From contig CAYWKS010000001.1 in assembly GCA_964458935.1 (NCBI GenBank), positions 186,001-250,000 of the forward strand: DNA of 64,000 nt, in the 5' to 3' direction. Numbering within the stretch: position 1 is the stretch's first letter; each line of letters begins with the position of its first letter. A model generated the notes under the pieces. The model was not told the origin of the DNA, did no database searches, and saw nothing but the letters and a program-made list of their open reading frames with translations. The position numbers were made by a program, and so were the translations under genes. This document shows, piece by piece, positions 60,361 to 64,000 of this stretch. Source of the DNA: CAYWKS01 sp964458935 (lineage in GTDB: Bacteria > Planctomycetota > Phycisphaerae > Phycisphaerales > Zrk34).

Positions 60361-61380
60361 TCAGGCGCCGACCGCCTGCTTGTAGTAATCCGGCAGGGGC
60401 TGGCCCTGATCGCTCCAGTGCTTGTTGACCTGTTCGGCCTTGCCGGCGGAGTTGAGCATGTGCAGCTTCCGCTTGACCATCTCGACGATCGCCTCGCGGC
60501 CCGGACCGAGATACTTGCGGGGGTCGAACTCCGCGGGCTTGGTCGCGAACACCTCACGGATCTTCGCCGTCAGCGCCAGACGCAGGTCCGTGTCGATATT
60601 GACCTTGCACACGCCGTACTTCTGCACCGCCATGGCGATCTGGTCCTCGGGCACGCCCTTGGCGTTGGGCATCTCGCCGCCGTACTGGTTGACCAGGTCG
60701 ATGAACTCCTGAGGGACGCTGGACGAGCCGTGCATCACCAGCGGCAGGCCCGGGCAGGTCTGCATGATCTGCTCGATCCGGTCGAACGCCAGCTTGGCTT
60801 CCTTCTTGAACTTGTATGCCCCGTGGCTGGTGCCGATGGCGACGGCCAGAGAATCGATCCCGGTCTTCTCCCAGAACTCCTTCGCCTCGTCGGGCTTGGT
60901 GAGGTACTTCTCGACGTTCTCCTCGAAGTCGGCGGCGCCAACGACGTCTTCCTCGATGCCGCCGAGCTGGCCGAGTTCGGCCTCGACGACCACGCCGGCC
61001 GCGTGCGCCTTCTCAACCGCGGCCTTGCTCACCGCCACGTTCTCGTCGAACGGGTCGTGCGAGCCGTCGATCATGACGCTGGTGAACCCGTCGTTGATGC
61101 ACTCCTCGACGAGTTCGACCGTGTCGCCGTGGTCGAGGTGGATCGCGATGGGCAGGTCGGGGTGCTCCTCGACCGCGGCGTTGATGATGTGCCGCAGGTA
61201 GGTCATGTTGGCGTACTTCCGCGCGCCCTTGGAAATCTGGAGGATCAGCGGGCTCGACTCGGCCGCGGCGGCGTCGATGATGCCCTGCGTGATCTCCATG
61301 TTGTTGACGTTGAACGCGCCGACGGCGAAACCGCCCTCATAGGCAAGGTCGAACATCGGCTTGGTGGTCATCAGCGGCAT
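60361..61380 (-). CDS. fba: Fructose-bisphosphate aldolase, class II
   Basis: 339 residues. Zinc and substrate residues are in AIHLDHGDTVELVEECINDG, MIDGSHDPFDENV, AEAELGQLGG-type EAELGQLGGIEEDV, GTSHGAYKFK and VMHGSSSVPQEF; KVNIDTDLRLALTAKIRE binds the phosphate. Cleaves fructose-1,6-bisphosphate in glycolysis and forms it in gluconeogenesis. GGAG stands before the ATG; an extended -10 promoter and a hairpin terminator frame it as a single-gene unit. Confidence 0.97.
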   Translation of the reverse strand: MPLMTTKPMFDLAYEGGFAVGAFNVNNMEITQGIIDAAAAESSPLILQISKGARKYANMTYLRHIINAAVEEHPDLPIAIHLDHGDTVELVEECINDGFTSVMIDGSHDPFDENVAVSKAAVEKAHAAGVVVEAELGQLGGIEEDVVGAADFEENVEKYLTKPDEAKEFWEKTGIDSLAVAIGTSHGAYKFKKEAKLAFDRIEQIMQTCPGLPLVMHGSSSVPQEFIDLVNQYGGEMPNAKGVPEDQIAMAVQKYGVCKVNIDTDLRLALTAKIREVFATKPAEFDPRKYLGPGREAIVEMVKRKLHMLNSAGKAEQVNKHWSDQGQPLPDYYKQAVGA

Positions 61381-61441
61381 GATGAATCTCCCATCAATGG
61401 GGGTTTGGGGGCGGTGGGGCGGCAGGACTGCCGGGTTAGGC

Positions 61442-61450
61442 AGTATAGCA
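61442..61450 (-). promoter_or_regulatory. Candidate extended -10 promoter TGCTATACT of the aldolase gene
   Basis: TATACT with the TGC extension on the minus strand, giving a leader of about 55 nt before the fba ATG. The -35 region is poor. Confidence 0.55.
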
Positions 61451-61562
61451 AAATCGTCCCCGCTTGGGCAGGGCGCCATGCCGCCAAACGTGAACGACAG
61501 CCCGGTTCGACCTGGGGCGGGGGCGGTCGCGCCGGCCGCCTGCTCGGGTCGCAACGAGGCGC

Positions 61563-63686
61563 CTACTTCAGCTTGTCCGACGGCCCGGGGTCGGCCTTGT
61601 CCGGCTCGCGCTCGGGCCAACGTTCCGGACGCAGCCGCTTCTCGAGCAGGGCCTTGGCTTCCGCGGCGGAACCGAGCTTCTTGCGATGGGCGTGACGGAT
61701 GTAGTGCATCTGCTCTTCCGGCAACGCGCCGCGGCGCTCACGCAGCAACCCGCGGAACAGCGCATAGCACATCAGCAGGGTGATCAGGCAGAACGGCAGG
61801 CCCACCGTGATGCTCGCGGTCTGCAGGGCGCTGAGTCCGCCGGCGAGGAGCAACACCGCCGCCAGCAGACCCTCGAGGCAGCCCCAGAAGATGCGCGTGC
61901 CCGTCGGCGGGTCCTGGTTGCCGCCCGAGGCGATGATGTCCGCCACCAGCGAGGCCGAGTCCGAACTGGTGATGAAGAACAGGATGATGCTCACCGTCCC
62001 GAGGATCGCGGTCACGATCGTGATCGGATACGCGTCGAGCATGCGGAACATCACCGTGCTCAGTGAATCCACGGTCGACGTGCGGTCCTCGGTCAGCACC
62101 GCACTGTCGAGGTAGCCCATCAGGCTCAGGTCGGCCTGTTGAGCCATGTACTTGCCGTCGAAGGCCTCGTCGGGCGATGGCGCGTAGAGCCGGCTGTTGT
62201 CGTCGCCGCAAACCATGACGCCATAGGTGTTGTATGCGACGGTGTTGCCGGCCTTGGTGATCAGTGTGCCGTCGTCGCGGGTGCGGAGCAGGACGTTGGT
62301 GGGCTTGGCAACGCCGCGGATGGTGGGGCCGATCTGCCACTGGCCGTCCTCGGTGAGCGGGTAGCCGTCCCGCTTGACCTGGACGAGGAACGTTTGCGGC
62401 TCGTAGCCGTAGTGGGCGAGCAGACCCCGCCGGAGCTGGGCCTCGTCGGGCTCGTGGCCGAGTTCGGCGGTGAGCTGTTCGCTGACCTGTTGGCGGGCCT
62501 GGCTGTCGGCGATCTCGGGGGCGATCTCCTGGTGCAGGGCGCTGTTGCCGAACCCGGTCAGCCAGATGATCGCCACGGTGGTCGGCACCAGCAACGTGCC
62601 CACGACGAACTCGCGGATGGTGCGGCCCTTGGAGACACGGGCGATGAACATGCCCACGAAAGGCGACCAGGCGATCCACCAGCCCCAATAGAAGACCGTC
62701 CAACTGCCGAACCAACTCGATTGCTCGCCACTGCCGTAAGCGGCGGTGAAGAAGCTCGCCGTCGGCAGCCACTCCAGGTACTGGCCGGTATTCTCGACCA
62801 GCGACCGGAACAGGTAAACCGTGGGCCCGGCGACGAACAGGAAGATCAGCAGGAAGGCCGCGATCCCCATGTTGGTCTCGCTGAGTCGGCGGATGCCCAC
62901 GTCCAGGCCCGAGACCAGCGACAGCACGGCGCAGGCGGTGATGCCGGCGATCAGGGCGACCTGGACCCAGGTGCCCTGGGGCACGGCCCCGCCGGTGACG
63001 TAGTACAGGCCGGCATTCACCTGCTTGGCGCCCAGGCCCAGCGAGGTGGCCAGGCCGAACAGCGTCGCCAGCACGGCCATGATGTCGATCACGTCGCCCA
63101 GCCGACCGTGGATCCGCTCGCCGAAGATGGGAAAGAAGACCGAGCGGAAGCTCAGCGGCAGGCCGCGTCGAAACCCGAAGTACGCCAGGGCCAGCGCGAC
63201 CAGCGCGTACAATGCCCACGGATGCAGGCACCAGTGTGCGAGGGTGATGGCCATGGACTCTTTCGCCGCACCGGGAGTCTGGCCCGCGCTGAACAGCGGG
63301 TTGCCGTAGTGGTACATCGGCTCGGCCACGCCCCAGAACAGCATGCCGATGCCCATGCCCGCGCTGTAGAGCATGGCGAACCACGTGATCGTGGGAAACT
63401 CCGGCTCCTGGCCGTCGGGGCCGAGGCGGATGTCCCCGAACTTGCTGAAGCAAAGCACCAGCGCCAGGATGAGGAACAGCGACATCGAGGCGATGTAGAG
63501 CCAGGAGAAGTTGCTGACGATGCCGGCCTGCAGCCATTTGGCGATAATCATGGTGCGGCCGGGAAACGCCGCGGCCAGCACGACGAACAACACGATCAGC
63601 CCCGCGGAGAATGGGAAGACGACCGGGTGGCCCTCAAAGAACTTCTTCTTCTGCTCATCGCTTAAGCCGGGCGTGACTTCAGACAC
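61563..63686 (-). CDS. BCCT-family betaine/choline/carnitine transporter with a large insertion
   Basis: 707 residues, 12 membrane segments of the BCCT fold: YSAGMGIGMLFWGVAEPMYH (Gly-rich substrate segment), FYWGWWIAWSPFVGMFIARV with SKGRTIREF, and FFITSSDSASLVADIIASGG. Between the segment ending FGNSALHQEI and the one starting ITIVTAILGTVSIILFF is an insertion of roughly 150 residues (with LLAHYGYEPQTFLVQVKRDG, YNTYGVMVCGDDNSRLYAPS) that most BCCT members lack. It should face outside. It probably takes up compatible solutes, driven by sodium or protons. GTG start with GAGGTG upstream; the C-terminal tail is highly charged. Confidence 0.9.
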   Translation of the reverse strand: MSEVTPGLSDEQKKKFFEGHPVVFPFSAGLIVLFVVLAAAFPGRTMIIAKWLQAGIVSNFSWLYIASMSLFLILALVLCFSKFGDIRLGPDGQEPEFPTITWFAMLYSAGMGIGMLFWGVAEPMYHYGNPLFSAGQTPGAAKESMAITLAHWCLHPWALYALVALALAYFGFRRGLPLSFRSVFFPIFGERIHGRLGDVIDIMAVLATLFGLATSLGLGAKQVNAGLYYVTGGAVPQGTWVQVALIAGITACAVLSLVSGLDVGIRRLSETNMGIAAFLLIFLFVAGPTVYLFRSLVENTGQYLEWLPTASFFTAAYGSGEQSSWFGSWTVFYWGWWIAWSPFVGMFIARVSKGRTIREFVVGTLLVPTTVAIIWLTGFGNSALHQEIAPEIADSQARQQVSEQLTAELGHEPDEAQLRRGLLAHYGYEPQTFLVQVKRDGYPLTEDGQWQIGPTIRGVAKPTNVLLRTRDDGTLITKAGNTVAYNTYGVMVCGDDNSRLYAPSPDEAFDGKYMAQQADLSLMGYLDSAVLTEDRTSTVDSLSTVMFRMLDAYPITIVTAILGTVSIILFFITSSDSASLVADIIASGGNQDPPTGTRIFWGCLEGLLAAVLLLAGGLSALQTASITVGLPFCLITLLMCYALFRGLLRERRGALPEEQMHYIRHAHRKKLGSAAEAKALLEKRLRPERWPEREPDKADPGPSDKLK

Positions 63687-63860
63687 TGAACACCTCGTTT
63701 TGACGTGACTTACGAATCTGGGCCGCGAGCCTTCATTATGGGTTGCCCGGTGGCCGTCGCAACCGCCGCGCGGGGCGAACGCGGCGGAGGCGGCGTTTTG
63801 CCGCACCAAAACCTCGTTTTCGCGGGGCATGTTGCTTTGTGTTGGGCCATCAGCCCGGGC

Positions 63861-63866
63861 TATGCT
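63861..63866 (+). promoter_or_regulatory. Candidate -10 hexamer TATGCT (leaderless type)
   Basis: TATGCT is followed by 7 nt and the ATG at 63874. No Shine-Dalgarno. Confidence 0.4.
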
Positions 63867-63873
63867 CGGCCAC

Positions 63874-64000
63874 ATGTCCCGCCCGGAAGCAGATCGCTCG
63901 CCAACGAGCGCCGGCCGCGTGGCCTGGACCGCGCTGGTCGGCGGGGTGGTCATCATGGCCGCCAAGCTCGGCGTGTTCTTCCTGACCAACTCGGCGGCGG
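63874..64000 (+). CDS. Start of a probable cation diffusion facilitator (cut by window edge)
   Basis: Only 42 residues are visible: a polar start MSRPEADRSPTSAGR and a first membrane helix WTALVGGVVIMAAKLGVFFL followed by TNSAA. This resembles TM1 of CDF heavy-metal/zinc exporters, where a TxSAAxxxDA motif follows. The call rests on this short stretch. Divergent from the BCCT transporter. Confidence 0.6.
   Translation, partial: MSRPEADRSPTSAGRVAWTALVGGVVIMAAKLGVFFLTNSAA

Overview
The window is a GC-rich bacterial chromosome segment with one scaffold gap. Its content suggests a planctomycete of the class Phycisphaerae or a close relative. The pointers are five C-type sulfatases with a GH105-like hydrolase, futalosine-route menaquinone synthesis (mqnA), LPS export (lptB), a phosphate-selective-porin-like protein, and RHS and sigma-factor sequences of a type I associate with planctomycetes. 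This placement is inference from gene content; there is no rRNA here.

Layout. 1-6.5 kb: trpA (cut by the window edge) and metF, then a lower-GC two-gene insert (OLD/AAA15-like ATPase overlapping a small TOPRIM-like protein), then ahcY behind an ArsR-methyltransferase fusion. The same 17-bp sequence stands before metF and before the arsR-methyltransferase/ahcY unit, which suggests a small methionine/SAH-cycle regulon. 6.5-20 kb: an outer-membrane porin with a clear terminator, a TPR lipoprotein, a LigD-phosphoesterase-like protein, a thioesterase, a 640-residue orphan, a GH105 hydrolase with a large secreted partner, a phosphodiesterase and an SH3-domain protein. 20-32.7 kb: EamA transporter/nrnA/ribF operon, an isolated atpG with two unknown genes, a queuosine-tRNA mannosyltransferase-like protein, lptB, a PEGA lipoprotein, a NeuD-like acyltransferase, mqnA, a sigma-70-like protein with its parts in an unusual order, and a LemA pair. 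32.8-39.9 kb: ilvB with a candidate branched-chain leader peptide, an ECF sigma/anti-sigma/periplasmic protein operon, prmC, a glycosyltransferase and tRNA-Phe.

39.9-41.2 kb is a lower-GC stretch beside tRNA-Phe with a frameshifted RHS remnant. 41.3-51 kb is a sulfated-polysaccharide region (five sulfatases and a secreted TIM-barrel-like protein). 51-56 kb carries rpmE2-prfA-ATP-grasp-glutamine-amidotransferase-like genes and a lone OppF-type ATPase. 56-64 kb carries ilvD, a SatD/membrane-protein pair behind two palindromes, a MarC protein, class II fructose-bisphosphate aldolase, a BCCT transporter with a large insertion, and the start of a cation diffusion facilitator.

A recurring signal is a TANNNT hexamer 6-8 nt before the start codon and no Shine-Dalgarno sequence (trpA, metF, the ATPase, ribF, mqnA, prmC and others), which fits leaderless transcripts. 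Genes inside operons instead show AAGGAG-like sites.
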